NCBI GenBank assembly: GCA_018466975.1
Contig: CM031557.1
Coordinates: forward strand, 2,852,001-2,916,000
Source of the DNA: Sparassis latifolia
Lineage: Eukaryota; Basidiomycota; Agaricomycetes; Polyporales; Sparassidaceae
Length of the DNA: 64,000 nucleotides
Direction: 5' to 3'
Position 1 is the stretch's first letter, and every line of letters begins with the position of its first letter. The notes beneath the pieces were generated by a model. That model saw only the letters and a list, made by a program, of their open reading frames with translations, was not told the origin of the DNA and made no database searches. A program made the translations under genes and the position numbers. Positions 51,983-64,000 of this stretch are shown one piece after another.

Positions 51983-53226
51983 ATGACCCATGAGCAGTCC
52001 AAGTCGTCGACGGCGAACGGACAAGAGCATTTACACCCCATCGCGCCCTATCCGCCACCACCTTCGCAGTACAACGGTCACTATCCGCCACCACCTGGCG
52101 CTTACGCCGCGCAGTACTACTCTTTTGCCCCTGTCGCCGACGGCAGTCACGACTCCTCTCCCCCGAACGGTCACCCCGGCGCACCCTTCCTGATGGCGTA
52201 CCCCCCTCCGCCTCCTGGGCTCGTTTATGCCTACGCAGCTCCTCCCCCTGGCCAAGGTATGTTGATGACTCATCACCCCCGAGGCTGATACTGAACTTTC
52301 TGAAGCGCCAGCGTACCCCCCTTTTGCACCCGGGTTGGCAATCCCCCAGCCTCCTCGGCCCAAGCGCAAGCAGGTCAAGATGGCCGTACGTGCTTCTTAC
52401 CATTTTTTCTGTCGACTGGCAAGACTATAGACTCATTTTGGGCATTTAGTGCACGAATTGCGCGAGCGCTTGCAAGCGCTGTAACGAGACTCGGCCGTGC
52501 GACCGGTGCGTCAAGTACGGAATCACCGACACCTGCGTGGACGGCGTCCGCAAAGAACGCAAGAAAGGCGTCAAGCGCGGCCCGTACAAGCGCAAGAACA
52601 GGCTCGGCGAGGGCGGCGACGCAGGGGAAGGTCAGTACGTCGTGTGCGACGATGATCTCGTATTAATCTCCGGAGGCCCTGCAGCGAGCGGGGAGTCCTC
52701 CGTGCCGACCCCTGCCTACCCCATGCCGCCCGAAGGCTACTATCCGTGGTACTACCCGCCCCCCGGGTATATGCAGCCGCCCCACGACGGACAGCATCCC
52801 GAGGGGGCCCAGAACGGCAACGGTCAGCCTATGGTCCCGCAGTTTTACCCTCTCCACCCCATATATGCGCCCCCGCCGTACGGCCCGTACCCCGGCGGCG
52901 CTATACCGTACCCGCCGCCTTCTCTGAGTCCCGTTGGCACTATGCCCCCCGCCCCCGCCGCAAACGGCAGAGCGGCGGAGCAGTCGCCGAACGACAATGC
53001 GGGTGAAAATGGCACGCGGGCGAAGAAGAGGAGCCGTGCGAAGAACGGCGACGACAGCTCAAAGGTGAAGAAGGCGAAGGCTGCTGCGGCTGCGGCTGCG
53101 GAACCTCAGCCCCAGAATGACATTGGCCGCGGGAAGGACTTGCACCTCACCGGGGATAACGTGGCTGCCCTCAACGGGCACAGCAACGGCAATGGCGCAG
53201 AGGTGCGCACGCTGATAGCGGCCTAA
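51983..53226 (+). CDS. Zn2Cys6 fungal transcription factor, Pro/Tyr-rich
   Basis: Exons 51,983-52,256, 52,306-52,385 and 52,450-53,226 give 376 residues. The N-terminal 110 residues are a Pro-Tyr-rich low-complexity region (YPPPPSQYNGHYPPPPGAYA). A basic lead-in (PRPKRKQVKMA) precedes the binuclear zinc cluster CTNCASACKRCNETRPCDRC..C at about residues 119-147, with spacing C-X2-C-X6-C-X5-C-X2-C-X8-C. A Lys/Arg-rich linker follows (KERKKGVKRGPYKRKN). The rest is again Pro-Tyr-rich, then a basic and Ala-rich tail (KKRSRAKN, AAAAAAA). It lacks the fungal-specific middle homology domain of large regulators. It should bind DNA in the nucleus; target genes are unknown. Confidence 0.92.
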
Positions 53227-53957
53227 CCCACCGCTTGCTCGCAGGCAATTGCGGAATCGCGACGGAGTCTCCTGCCTTTTCTCTCTGGCTTTTTACGGAT
53301 TCTCATTCTTGGTATTTATGTGATCACGTCCGCTGTACCGACCATATTTTCTCAATTGAAATAATCACATTGTCCAGATGTGTCTGTCATGTTCTTTGGC
53401 CATCAACAGTGTGTGCCTGGGTGCTATGCTGTTGTTGGCCAAAAAACTGTCAGAACGTGGTTCCGGTGCAGCTGCCTGTCTGTTTGTGTATGTGTGTATA
53501 TTAGTGCAGACTCTCTGATTGGCTCGGTGTGCGGGTGTCGAGACACGGTGACACGCGTACGTACGTGTTATGTACATACTTGTATACATGCCCCCTCCTC
53601 CCGTTTTGTGCTTTCGGTTACGCTGTTCTACTTCGCTTTCGAGTTCTTGACTACTAGAAGTACATCTGTCGTACGATGAATGTATATTTATGAAGCCTTG
53701 TGCTGTTACTCCTGTGGCTGCAAATAACTTGGAGGTGCCCCGCGCCTGCGCTCCGCGTCCGAATTCTAGACCGAGCCTCTCTACAAGGCGGTTGTTTGTT
53801 TCCAAGGCTGCAGGCAAACAACGACCCCGGACACCACCGATTAAGGAAATACGCGAGAATTTTCCAGCGCTCCGCCAGCCCACCTCCTCGCTGACCTTCT
53901 CCTCCATTTTTTAACGTTTTCTCTCCCTAGTTCTCTTCCCCTCTACGTACAATAAAA
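53227..53957. other. Intergenic region between co-directional genes
   Basis: It contains the 3' end of the zinc-cluster gene and the promoter of MAM33. No additional gene is supported. Confidence 0.5.
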
Positions 53958-55150
53958 ATGTCTGCAATCCGTGCACTTCGACAGGTGTCTCTCTCTTCCA
54001 GCAGGCTCGCGGTGCGCAGCGCCCCTCGCACGCTCTGCCGCGCCGCGCTCGCACAGCGCGCTGCCCCTCTCTTCTCAGCGCGGGCCTTCTCGGTCACTGC
54101 CCGCGCGTGGGGCGAGGGTACGAGTGCGTGTTTTAATCGCATCTCAGTTTTGTGAGGCCCAATGCTCACGGGGGCGCATACAGCGGACGCGACGCTCTCG
54201 CAAAAGCTCACGGAGGAGCTCCAGTACGAGAAGCAGGCGGCGGAGGACAACCCCCAGCCCCGGCTCGTGAAGGAGCTGAAGGAAGAGGGGATCTGGGCGG
54301 TGCGTCACCTTCTCGGCTTTCTCTCCTCCCCCTTTTTTCTTCGTCGGCTGATAGGCTTCGATTCGTGCGCACAGATTGAGGACGTCGCGGGCAACGACGA
54401 GGTCGCGCTGACGCGCAAGTTCGGGAACGAGACGTGCGTCGATTTTTCGCTCGCTGTTGTGCTTGTGTGTGTGTTTTTCGGGTGCCCCATGCTGACGGGC
54501 GTGCAGCATCCGCCTGATGTTCTCCATCGCGGACATCCAGGGCGAGGAGGAGAGCCAGTTCACCGAGAACCAGGAGAGCCAGGAGGAGGAGGCGGAAGAG
54601 GACGAGCCGCAGCACGCGTACCCCATCCGGTGCTCGTTCTCCCTCACCAAGGTGCGCCCCTATCTCTGCTTGTCCCCCGCGCTCCCCGCGCTTGCTGAAC
54701 AGATGCGGCGCAGTCTGGCGTGGAGGGCGCGTTGACGGTCGATGCGATGTGCCAGGAGGGCGCGTTCGTCGTCGACAATATCTCGTTTTATAGCAATACG
54801 AAGGTCGGCACCGAGCTGACGGCGGAGGCGGACTGGAAGCGCCGCGGGCTGTATATCGGTCCTCAGGTCAGTGAGATGCGCTTTGGTGGTGCTGGCGTGC
54901 CGGGCTGATGAGGTGCGTTCTTGCAGTTCGACACGCTGGATGTCAACGTGCAGGAGGAGTTCGAGAAGTTCCTGCAGGAGCGGGGGATCAACGAGAACCT
55001 CGCGTATTTGGTGCCCGAGTACGCCGAGTTCAAGGAGCAGAAGGTGCGTGCTGTCTCGCTGGCTTGCGTTGCCGCCGTCTGATGTCCGGCTGCGTTGCGC
55101 AGGAGTACGTGCACTGGCTGCAGAACGTGAAGAAGTTCGTGGACGCTTAA
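53958..55150 (+). CDS. MAM33: Mitochondrial matrix acidic protein MAM33 (p32 family)
   Basis: A homologue of yeast Mam33 and human p32/C1QBP, an acidic matrix protein linked to mitochondrial translation and ribosome assembly. Seven exons join by frame. Exon 1 is an Arg/Ser/Ala-rich mitochondrial presequence (MSAIRALRQVSLSSSRLAVR ... RAFSVTARAWGEG). Next come LSQKLTEELQYEKQAAEDNP, GNDEVALTRKFGNE, IRLMFSIADIQGEEES with a Glu-rich loop, CSFSLTK, MCQEGAFVVDNISFYSN, GLYIGPQFDTLDVNVQEEFE and the C-terminal helix EYVHWLQNVKKFVDA. The beta-sheet core and terminal helices of the doughnut-shaped trimer are all present. The gene appears intact. Confidence 0.95.
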
Positions 55151-55820
55151 GTGTTCGCCGACTCTCTGTTCTGTACGCGCCCCTCCACTGTTTGCCCCGC
55201 ACCTAAAAGACCGGACACCCATCATCGTACCATCTCTACTGTCGTAGTTATTGCCTGCTTGATATACGTCTAATTGCACACACACTCTTCTCCGGACAAT
55301 GTCAGCTTACCGCACGTTGCTCACGTCGCATGACTGCCCCGCGCGTCATCGTACGATATGTGAGCGCTGCTGCGCTGGCGTTCGGTCGCCTTCTGTCAAT
55401 TAGTGTTACTGCCGAGTGCTCGTGGCTCTCATCTCCGAGAACACACGAATATCATACCTCTGAGAGTAGGCTGGGCTGGGCTATAATGCATACTGACGTG
55501 GATGCTTTGGGCGATGCTGGAACGCCCTGGAACAGACACAAGCGCCTGGATATCTGAACGTGGCGGCATGATAACGCACTGTTCGAGGCCGTTCTGTGGA
55601 CGAGCCCGAACATTCTCGCAGGATCCTCTGCGCAACGTTCTCGAGGCTGTTCCTGCTGACGACACGAGCTGCCTCAGCGACACGTAGCCGCCGCGCCAGG
55701 TATAAGAGCCGCCATGCCTCTCACCTCATCTCCCCCAACCAGCTGAGCATCGTCGCAGCGGCCGTCGACCCGGATATCATTGGATATATATCCCTTCTCG
55801 AGTGCATACTCTCGCTCAGA
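55151..55820. other. Intergenic, no gene seen
   Basis: It holds the MAM33 3' end and the promoter region of the next gene. Short frames only. Confidence 0.5.
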
Positions 55821-56487
55821 ATGTCTGCCCCAGTCGACATCGTACACCCTTCGTCTGCCTTTGTGACCAGCGACGTACCTTCGGGTTCTCCGACGGGCAA
55901 GTACGTGCCCATCCACAAGCGCAGCGCCTCCGTCGCACCCTCGTGCGGCTCCTCCCCTCCGCGCCATAGTGCGCGCTCACCAGCGCGTGGCAAGCGCGCC
56001 AGGTCGCCTTCCTCTGCGCGATCGCCGTCATCCTCCGCGGTCCCCCGCGCACGCGTGGCTCGTAAGTCCCCTCCCGATGCGTGCAGTGAGTCAGCGATGT
56101 CCTAACCGCGTCTGCTCTGCACCAGGCCCCGCCACGCCTATACCCACGCACCACACGATACCCATCTACTCCATCCCGGAGCTGATCGCCCTCTCTGCAT
56201 CTCCGCTCGTGCAGCTCCCGTCTGTGCAGCGCGAACGCATGGTCCATTTATTCCCCACCATCGTCTCTCACACCGTCTCCGCACCTACCGCGTCTGCACC
56301 CGAGGAGAAGGCGCCGCTCCGCCGTCGCCGTGCCGGCCGCAAGAGCAGCGCGAAGAAGCTGCAGGCCGCGAACGTCAGTACGGACGTCGAGAGCCGCAGA
56401 CGGCGCCACGGCGCGTGGGGCTGGCACGAGCATGTGCCTCTCGAGGACAGCTGGAGACATCCCGCCGTCGTCGCGGTCAGCGTATAA
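55821..56487 (+). CDS. Small uncharacterised protein with a PTGKYVPIHKR motif
   Basis: Two exons (55,821-56,061 and 56,126-56,487; intron with a CTAAC branch site) give 200 residues starting MSAPVDIVHPSSAFVTSDVP. The N-terminal half is Ser/Arg/Pro-rich with SPTGKYVPIHKRSASVAP, a phrase I have seen in other small basidiomycete proteins. The second half has a short predicted helix (YSIPELIALSASPLVQLPSV), a basic patch (LRRRRAGRKSSAKKLQAAN) and WGWHEHVPLEDSW near the end. There are no catalytic motifs, signal peptide or membrane helix. The consistent splice join and frame support a real gene; its role is unknown. Confidence 0.72.
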
Positions 56488-57515
56488 CTTAATTCTTAAT
56501 TCACGACCAACGAAGGGGGACGAACGGACTGGAGATGTATGATGGCTATGAATTAGTGTAAATGTTGTCGGGTAATCGCTGTAACAGTATCATTCAATAT
56601 TAACACCCACCACTGAGTTCGAGTCGATTGGTGTTTGAGTGATCTTGGATCTGGGATCTTGAGATATTATCTAATCGCTTTGTCCTAGATCCGCTCAGCC
56701 ATTGGTTCAATCCCGACCCAACGCAGTTTGATTCGTATCCACTGTACAGTTCGACTGCCGCATTTTAAAATATAATCTGTGTCTGGAAATGTCCCAAGTT
56801 TCTCTCGCAGGTTTTATGTGTTCTCGCTCCCCGTGATTATTTCTCGCAGGAATTCATCGGCAATATACGTGCCACACCGCTGCAATATTACCTCTTTCAA
56901 CATCGATCGTCGTGCGCCTCAAGATACTGCTCGTCTCTCATGCTAGTGCATTTCATTTCTATGGCAATACTATGCCTCGAGACGTTCCCGAAGCTCCCGG
57001 TCCCAACGCTGCCTAGAAGAGTCACTTTCAACGCCAACAGGTTCGACCGAGTTGCATGCAGACCGATGGAAACGTCGATGCTGGGCAATTCTAGCGGATA
57101 TTCCCGTTCCGAGTTTGACTTCCCGCTGCTGCCTTTGGCTTTCCGCAAACTTGCTGAGGCTTAGAAGCTGCCAACAGGAGGTTGGAAGCGCCGGGCAGCC
57201 CACTGTATCCATTCGATGAGGTTTGTGTTCTTTGTGTGCTCTACAAGTTATGGTGAGGCTCTAGCGTTGAGTTGTGCTTACAGGATCTTCCCCACCATTG
57301 GAGCGCTACTCAACGCCAAGCGTGGAAGGCTCACACATTCCAAATCGGGACTTCCTTCCTAGGCCATGATTTCCGACTGCAACCCCTGCGTCTGCGATGG
57401 TAACTACCCCTATCGCCGCGGAAGGAGAGAGGGGCCTCCGAAAGTGAGCGGGGGCATAAATACCCGTGTGTGAGGAGGTTTGGGTGGCAGTCTCCATTCG
57501 AGCACCTTCTTGACG
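56488..57515. other. Intergenic, no gene seen
   Basis: It contains the promoter of the GDP-L-fucose synthase gene. A phrase GGTTCAATCCCGACCC at about 56,703 resembles a tRNA T-arm but no acceptor or anticodon stem fits around it. Confidence 0.5.
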
Positions 57516-58956
<1,441 letters not shown>

Positions 58957-59618
58957 AGTGGCGTTCTCCTGGATCTAGAGTGTGCACACCGAGACACCCG
59001 TAACTTAAGAACCAGAGCGCCGGATTTTACTAGGCTTTAAGTTACATCAGACTGCGAGTTGGGGACCCAGGATGCTGCTTGATGCCACCACTATCGTAGT
59101 GCGTTTCATGTTTTCTCACGTACGATGGCGTGGAGAGAACGAGATACTGTTGATGCTCTCGGTCCGGATCCCAACCTTCTTAAAAGTCGCGCATTATTTG
59201 CTGACATGTTGCATATCAGCTATCGCTTTTCTAACGTCGGTAGGTTAGATCGGCACCGCCTCTGGAGTCTCAAATGAATGCTACTTTTCTGATTTGTTTT
59301 CTTCTGTGCCTCTGTTTTGCGTCTTTCAGTGCACTGCAACCGTGTTAGCGTTGCATTGGAACGGCCCTTATATCCATGGCATCCGCGTGTGTTGATGGGA
59401 GGATGCCATCGTGCAATATTAATGTGGATGAATCGATCGCGGTCGTTCCGACATTCAACTGGAATTATTTGGGATCCGCCTTCTTCGACTTCTTGTCACT
59501 TTCTTCGAGGCTGTGCTCTAGTCTCCCGTGAGCAGACTGACACTTGCTTCAATCTTCGTGCCTCAGGATATCTGTGTCGGACCAAAGTCCTGGAGTTGGT
59601 TGCTTCCGCACTGGAGCC
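58957..59618. other. Intergenic, no gene seen
   Basis: 3' flank of the fucose synthase gene. A 153-codon frame at 59,317-59,778 runs into a dispersed repeat and has no motifs, so it is not called. Confidence 0.5.
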
Positions 59619-59740
59619 AAAGGAGGATCGGCGGTCGGAGCCCAGCCTGACACCGTCACTTATCTCTCCGATCCATCATTGGTGCTGCATTCTGTCCAAT
59701 CACTGGACCAGGACCATTCCATCAGGCTTATGGTTAGACT
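59619..59740. repeat. Dispersed repeat R4, copy a
   Basis: AAAGGAGGATCGGCGGTCGG at the start, TCTGTCCAATCACTGGACCA and CTTATGGTTAGA near the end match 60,808-60,921 in the same orientation. Confidence 0.8.
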
Positions 59741-59809
59741 CAATCCGTACGGCTGGCCTATCAGACGCGCCCCTTTAGCGCTCGCGTTTGATAGGCCCTC
59801 ATCAAATAC

Positions 59810-60075
59810 GTCCCTCCCTACTTTCCCTGCTCTCGCCTTGGCACTCGTCGCGATCTCCGACATTATGTAAAAGGTATGCCAAAAATATCCGCACACTTGC
59901 GATGCAGTGCAGCCTCGATACTAAAGAGTCCGGCGTCAAGCGGACAATGTCTAGGTTTAAAACGATCTAAAATTCAAGCTCAAAGATGGAAGACCATTGT
60001 CAGTGCAGAGCACAGAGCAAGTAACCGCAAGCTGTGATATTGCTGAGACGCGGGTCTAGAGTAAGGCACCTACTG
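59810..60075. repeat. Dispersed repeat R2, copy b
   Basis: The partner of 16,070-16,345: TCCCTCCCTACTTTCCCTGC, TATGTAAAAGGTATGCCAAA, AAAATTCAAGCTCAAAG and ACGCGGGTCTAGAGTAAGGC align in order. It follows R4 copy a closely, so the two may be parts of one larger element. Confidence 0.8.
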
Positions 60076-60807
60076 AGGTGATCGAAGTAAGGAAGGTAGG
60101 GAGGGACGTATGTATTTGATACAAGAGGCAGGCAGAAAGAAAGTTCTCGACACGACCTCACATCCGAAGGGACCCCGAAAACTGGGGTAGGTAGCCTGAT
60201 TTGGCGCCGAAAGCTGCCGAAAATACAGGTTCCTTCCGTCCTGGGTAGGCGAGACGCGTCCAAGACACATGCAGTACAGCTGGTATTGACAGGGATCACG
60301 GTGCTGAGGCCCTGCTTGAAGTCTGTGGGTGTAGTGACTCTGCTGTTGATTACGCATTCGGCCAAGTCGGATGAGACTCCTCGTGGTGCTGCTTGGTGCA
60401 TAACTTGAGGAGAGGCATGCCGCTGAGATGTGGGTTACCCAAAATAACCAACTTGGCACGAAGACGTGAGCGAACAATCACACCTATGCTATACGGCTGC
60501 AGGCAGCAGCTTGGCAAGCGAAGTGCCGTGCACAGTCACGTGCCTTTTAATCGAACTCGCCTGCATGTAAGCTGTAAAACTTCGTCTTTTCGCTGGGAGA
60601 AAAAGGCTGAGTACCCTATTTCAACCCTGAAACATGCTGTGAGACATGAATTAGGAAGAAATCCCAAGAGGATTCTGTGTTACTGAGAAGTATAGGGCAA
60701 AGTGGGCGAAAAGCGCGAAAATGACCCCCGGAGACCGGGGGGTACCCTCAAGAAGCATAGATCCGTGTCTGCGATTCAGATCTCGCCTGGTGATGAGGGC
60801 CATTGCA

Positions 60808-60921
60808 AAGGAGGATCGGCAGTCGGAGTCAGCCGGACGCCGTCACGTATGGATCTCCATTGCGTTGAGTCCTGCTGCGTTCTGTTCAATCACTGGATCA
60901 GGACTCGGGCTTATGGTTAGA
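60808..60921. repeat. Dispersed repeat R4, copy b
   Basis: The partner of 59,619-59,740 with the same start (AAAGGAGGATCGGCAGTCGG) and the same end (TTATGGTTAGA), diverged in the middle. Confidence 0.8.
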
Positions 60922-61540
60922 TTAGTCTAAGGTTCGAACGTCTGCCAGTGTTACCCGCGCAGGTTCCATCGCTGAAGAGCGTGCTGTCGTTATGCTCAGG
61001 GCACGATTGAGTCGCCAGACAGACTGCCTATGATGATCTCTCTCGTCTGTCGGTGCCATATTCCACCCACCTGGCAACCGAGGGACAATGCCCGCAAAGA
61101 GCACGGCGCTTCGGGGACTTCCAGCTAAGTCGAAAACGATAGATGCATTTCGACGAACCTCGATTGATCATTTTCAGTTCGGAGTGCATCAAATACACCG
61201 CTCTGGATGGATGTTCTCCTTGCTGATTGGCCAGCCATAGCGTGTTCCGGGATAATCTAAGCAGCTGAAGTAAGTTCGTCGAAATACGCGACGCGAACCC
61301 AGTCGTTACCATCCGCTGGGCCGGAATTCGACAGCTGCCGCCGGTGCTTGCACGGGCCCGAGTCCTTGGGTATGCGGTTCCGTGTGATGCGGCGGTTCGA
61401 CGAGGAAACAGCCGTGCAGATGCCGTAACTTCGCGCGTCCTGCAGCTGAGGGATGGATCAGGTGCGGAGGGGCGACAGGTACTTGAGCGTCGCTCCCGGG
61501 ACCAAGGGAGACTGCACCCCGCCGCTCTTCTGTAGGTACC
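60922..61540. other. Intergenic, no gene seen
   Basis: No frame with motifs. The right end is the probable promoter of the second DUF6533-type gene. Confidence 0.5.
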
Positions 61541-62877
61541 ATGTCAGGATCAGACGCAGATCAGCTGGAGGAATGGCAGGCGCTCCTCTCGTCCTACCAG
61601 TTCTCGTGAGCATATTGATATCCCGCCCTGATTCTTTCGCCTCTCGCCTAACGTATGCGTGCTTCTGCAGCATCACCGATAACTACTGCGAAGTCGCTGC
61701 GCTCGGTGAGTTAGCTCGGCATAGTCGTATGACATCGATGTGGTTGACTGACGGTGCTTCGGTGGTTTGCGTAGCGGTACTTTTCTATGATCACATGCTT
61801 ACCTTGCCTTCGCGCTTGTCCTGGCGGTCGGCCTCGCTGTCCCCGCCATCAATATAGTGAGGCAAACCTCGAAAATTAAACCATTATATACAGCTGACGC
61901 TGTGCTCAGTACCATTATGCTAACTCTGTTCCAGCCGCATTCGCGCCGTGGCCGCTGTACGGCTGCGCAGAGAATGCGTCGCTGAGTCCCGCGGTATTTG
62001 CCAAGTGAGCACTCTCCTCGCTGTGCAATGTTTCAATATTCTGACAACCTCTGCAGATGTGAGCATATATGCTATGTTTCCTGAGAGCATGCTGACTGCA
62101 GATGCAGTGTCGCTTGCGACACATTCGTGTGCGATCGGTGTCGATGCCCTCGTACTCTTTCTTACATGGATCAAGACGTATGGGATCAGGAAAGTTGCAT
62201 CGCAGATGCATATCAAAGCTACGATTTCGACGCTTCTGCTTCGGGATGGTGAGTTTCACACTCCTGTAGTACTAGTGGATGATGGCTGATGCGGTGTAGG
62301 CACTATTTATTTTGGGTATGTTGTCGCACCTTTATCCGTTTGAGTTTGAAGCCAACGGGGCTTGGATTGCAGGACCATGCTGGCCCTCAATGTTGTCGAT
62401 CTCATCATCGTGCAAAGCGACGTGGTGCGCATACTCCGCTGTTTGGGCCGACTACCGCTGCTGATTCTCCGGAACAGATCTTCAACCCACTCCCCAACTT
62501 CATCGACGTGTGCGTATCTCTTCCTCTACGCAGCGTTCTCACAGATTTGCACTGACCACACCACCAGAATCACGTGCATCCTGATCTCGCGCTTCCTCTT
62601 GAACCTGCGCGAGGTCGTCGTCGACGGGGACGGCAACCAAGGCGAGTCGCTCGACGTGTCTGCACGGCTGTCTCTGCACTTTGCGGCGAGTGTGCTAGGG
62701 AATATTGGTGCGCCCCTCGAGCATACCATGTGGTCGGCGAGGCACGAGGGTGTGGGGGAAGAAGGGGAGGAGGAGGAACAGCAGGAGCGGGTGCTTACGG
62801 TGGCGAGTAATCCGCTCGTGGTCGGCCTCGGAATGGAGGACGACGGTGTGTCTTCGATTGAGTGCGTATATTTGTGA
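61541..62877 (+). CDS. DUF6533-type seven-helix membrane protein, second copy
   Basis: Exon 1 (61,541 on) starts MSGSDADQLEEWQALLSSYQ. The second exon gives SITDNYCEVAALAVLFYDHM with LTLPS, the family's N-terminal signature. After it the frame must change to reach the helix AFALVLAVGLAVPAINIVRQ, so an intron or lesion near 61,800-61,830 is unresolved. Later exons are PAAFAPWPLYGCAENASLSP (extracellular loop with Cys), SCAIGVDALVLFLTWIKTYG, LLLRDGTIYFG, MLALNVVDLIIVQ, ILISRFLLNLREVVVDGDGN and VLGNIGAPL with an acidic tail. The same landmarks occur in the gene at 46,844-48,753. The last codons depend on whether an intron at 62,846 is used. Function is unknown; receptor-like. Confidence 0.72.
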
Positions 62878-63643
62878 CATTCAAGCTAAAGCTAATTTTC
62901 CTTTTTTCTCATGTGCAGGTTGGTGAGTGTTTCCAGTGTCTATACGTCCAGTGTGCAGAGGCTGAAGAGTCAGGTGCAGAACCCAGTCAAGTTCAGCACG
63001 CCACACGACGTGGAAAATTCCCCTGCCTCAATGTGAGGATGTCACGCTGAATTCGGCATTTTCTTGATGGTGTAGATAACTTTTTTGTTCGTCCTTGGCG
63101 TACTATATTAGCTTCATAATCAGAGGCGTTCGCTGGCGGATTCCCAAACATTCTGTAGTGAGTATCCACTTCTGTATGTCTTTTCTAATCCTTTCTTCTT
63201 ACTTTATCTGCCACATATGTAAAGCAGCTTAAGTACTTGTACTTGTGAATTGTATGATGAGATCAGGGCACATCTCGACCGGCTTGACCGACCGTCAGTG
63301 ATCCAAAAACATTGAAATCAGAATTTTACCGGTCATCAAATCTTTTGCGGAGGAGAAACGAACGTGCGTTCTCATCCTCGACAGCACAGTACTTTCTTCA
63401 TGAGCAGGGTACCACAAAAATATCAATGCAGGGGATGAACGGCAGCCCGTCACTGCAGCTGCAAGACCTGTGAGGCGAATTCAGAATATACCATATTTGG
63501 AAGGGACGATACGAACTCCGATTGAAGTAGCGAGATCGTGTCAGGGGGTGAAATTTACTTAGTCGCTCTCACTTTGACCACTCACTCGTCCGTCCATCAC
63601 CTCGTCAACCTCATTTTACTCTTTTCTTCAGGTTTTTTTCGCC
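62878..63643. other. Intergenic, no gene seen
   Basis: 3' flank of the membrane-protein gene and promoter of the Arg-Asp-rich gene. A pyrimidine-rich run (ACTCTTTTCTTCAGG) just before the ATG at 63,644 resembles a splice acceptor, so an upstream untranslated exon is possible. Confidence 0.45.
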
Positions 63644-64000
63644 ATGGACGTTGACATGAAAGTCAAAGACGAAGTCGAGGATAAGCGGGACCGGGACCGG
63701 GACCGGGACCGCGACGCCGACCGCGACAGAGAGAGGGAGCGCGAGAGAGACAGAGAAAGGGAGAGAGATAGAGACAAAGACAGGCGGGACCGCGACAAGG
63801 ACCGCGACCGTGACCGCGACCGCGACAGGGACCGCGATAGACGCGAATCTGGTGAGTTCCCACCGCCGCCAGCTGCCCCTCAGGCCGATGACAGACCTCG
63901 CGCACCGCAAGGCCGCAGTCGTCGAAGTGGCGGTGATCATTGGGAGCCGGATGACAGACGCAACGGCGATGTGAGTACCTCCAGGTCGTGTGCTTCGAGT
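63644..64000 (+). CDS. 5' part of an Arg-Asp/Arg-Glu-rich protein, truncated by the window end
   Basis: The frame starts MDVDMKVKDEVEDKRD and runs through about 55 residues of alternating Arg with Asp or Glu, encoded by hexamer repeats such as GGGACC and GACCGC. It then reads RRESGEFPPPPAAPQADDRP and a basic segment. A donor site GTGAGT at 63,971 follows NGD. Alternating-charge RD/RE tracts are typical of nuclear RNA-processing and spliceosome-associated proteins, but the part in the window is not enough to name it. The gene continues to the right. Confidence 0.7.
   Translation, partial: MDVDMKVKDEVEDKRDRDRDRDRDADRDRERERERDRERERDRDKDRRDRDKDRDRDRDRDRDRDRRESGEFPPPPAAPQADDRPRAPQGRSRRSGGDHWEPDDRRNGDVSTSRSCASS

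Noticed and set aside
56690..56725. tRNA T-arm-like phrase GGTTCAATCCC
   Set aside because: No acceptor stem, D-arm or anticodon arm can be placed around it.
59317..59778. Plus-strand frame of 153 codons
   Set aside because: It overlaps the dispersed repeat R4 and has no recognisable protein features.
63680..63845. Hexamer repeat as a possible satellite
   Set aside because: It stays in frame and encodes an Arg-Asp tract, so it is explained by the coding sequence.

Overview
This is a nuclear window from a basidiomycete fungus, most likely an agaricomycete and perhaps a polypore. Genes carry many short introns (about 45-95 bases, GT..AG, some with a CTAAC branch point). The lineage markers are a FunK1-type kinase, two DUF6533-type seven-helix proteins, a Crinkler-like kinase, and a chromodomain Ty3/Gypsy element. 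Species assignment is inference. All splice structures were worked out by eye, by requiring frame continuity and consensus splice sites.

Region 1 (1 to about 14,070) is AT-rich and gene-poor. It holds decayed mobile DNA: a gag remnant, a complete non-autonomous hAT-like element with 17-bp inverted termini and an 8-bp target duplication, a CACTA-like foldback MITE with a TAG target duplication, another inverted-terminus MITE, a Helitron-type PIF1 helicase remnant, two broken gene fragments and two tandem arrays.

Region 2 (about 14,070 to 30,690) starts with a sharp rise in GC. A short-chain dehydrogenase/reductase (SDR) gene is present twice in a 2-kb inverted duplication (14,349-15,697 minus; 29,046-30,414 plus). 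Between the arms lies a FunK1 kinase gene, now a pseudogene. It is split by a 7,948-bp chromovirus (18,667-26,614) with a CTTGG target duplication. The kinase frame reads directly across the insertion point. The retroelement has nearly identical LTRs yet damaged gag-pol, and between its chromodomain and 3' LTR it carries extra ORFs: small hydrophobic ones and one with a zinc knuckle.

Region 3 (about 30,800 to 64,000) is mostly ordinary gene space: TFIIE alpha subunit, a leucine-rich-repeat protein, a Crinkler-like protein kinase, an auxin-efflux-carrier-family transporter, a phosphatidylinositol-specific phospholipase C carrying three copies of an unrecognised N-terminal domain, two DUF6533-type membrane proteins, a Zn2Cys6 regulator, the mitochondrial matrix protein MAM33/p32, a small conserved-looking protein, GDP-L-fucose synthase, and the 5' end of an Arg-Asp-rich protein that runs off the window. 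Short dispersed repeats lie between several of these genes. Apart from shared housekeeping roles I see no pathway linking the genes.

The items most worth following are the three-repeat phospholipase, the retroelement's 3' accessory ORFs, the exact disruption of FunK1, the SDR inverted duplication and the Crinkler-like kinase.
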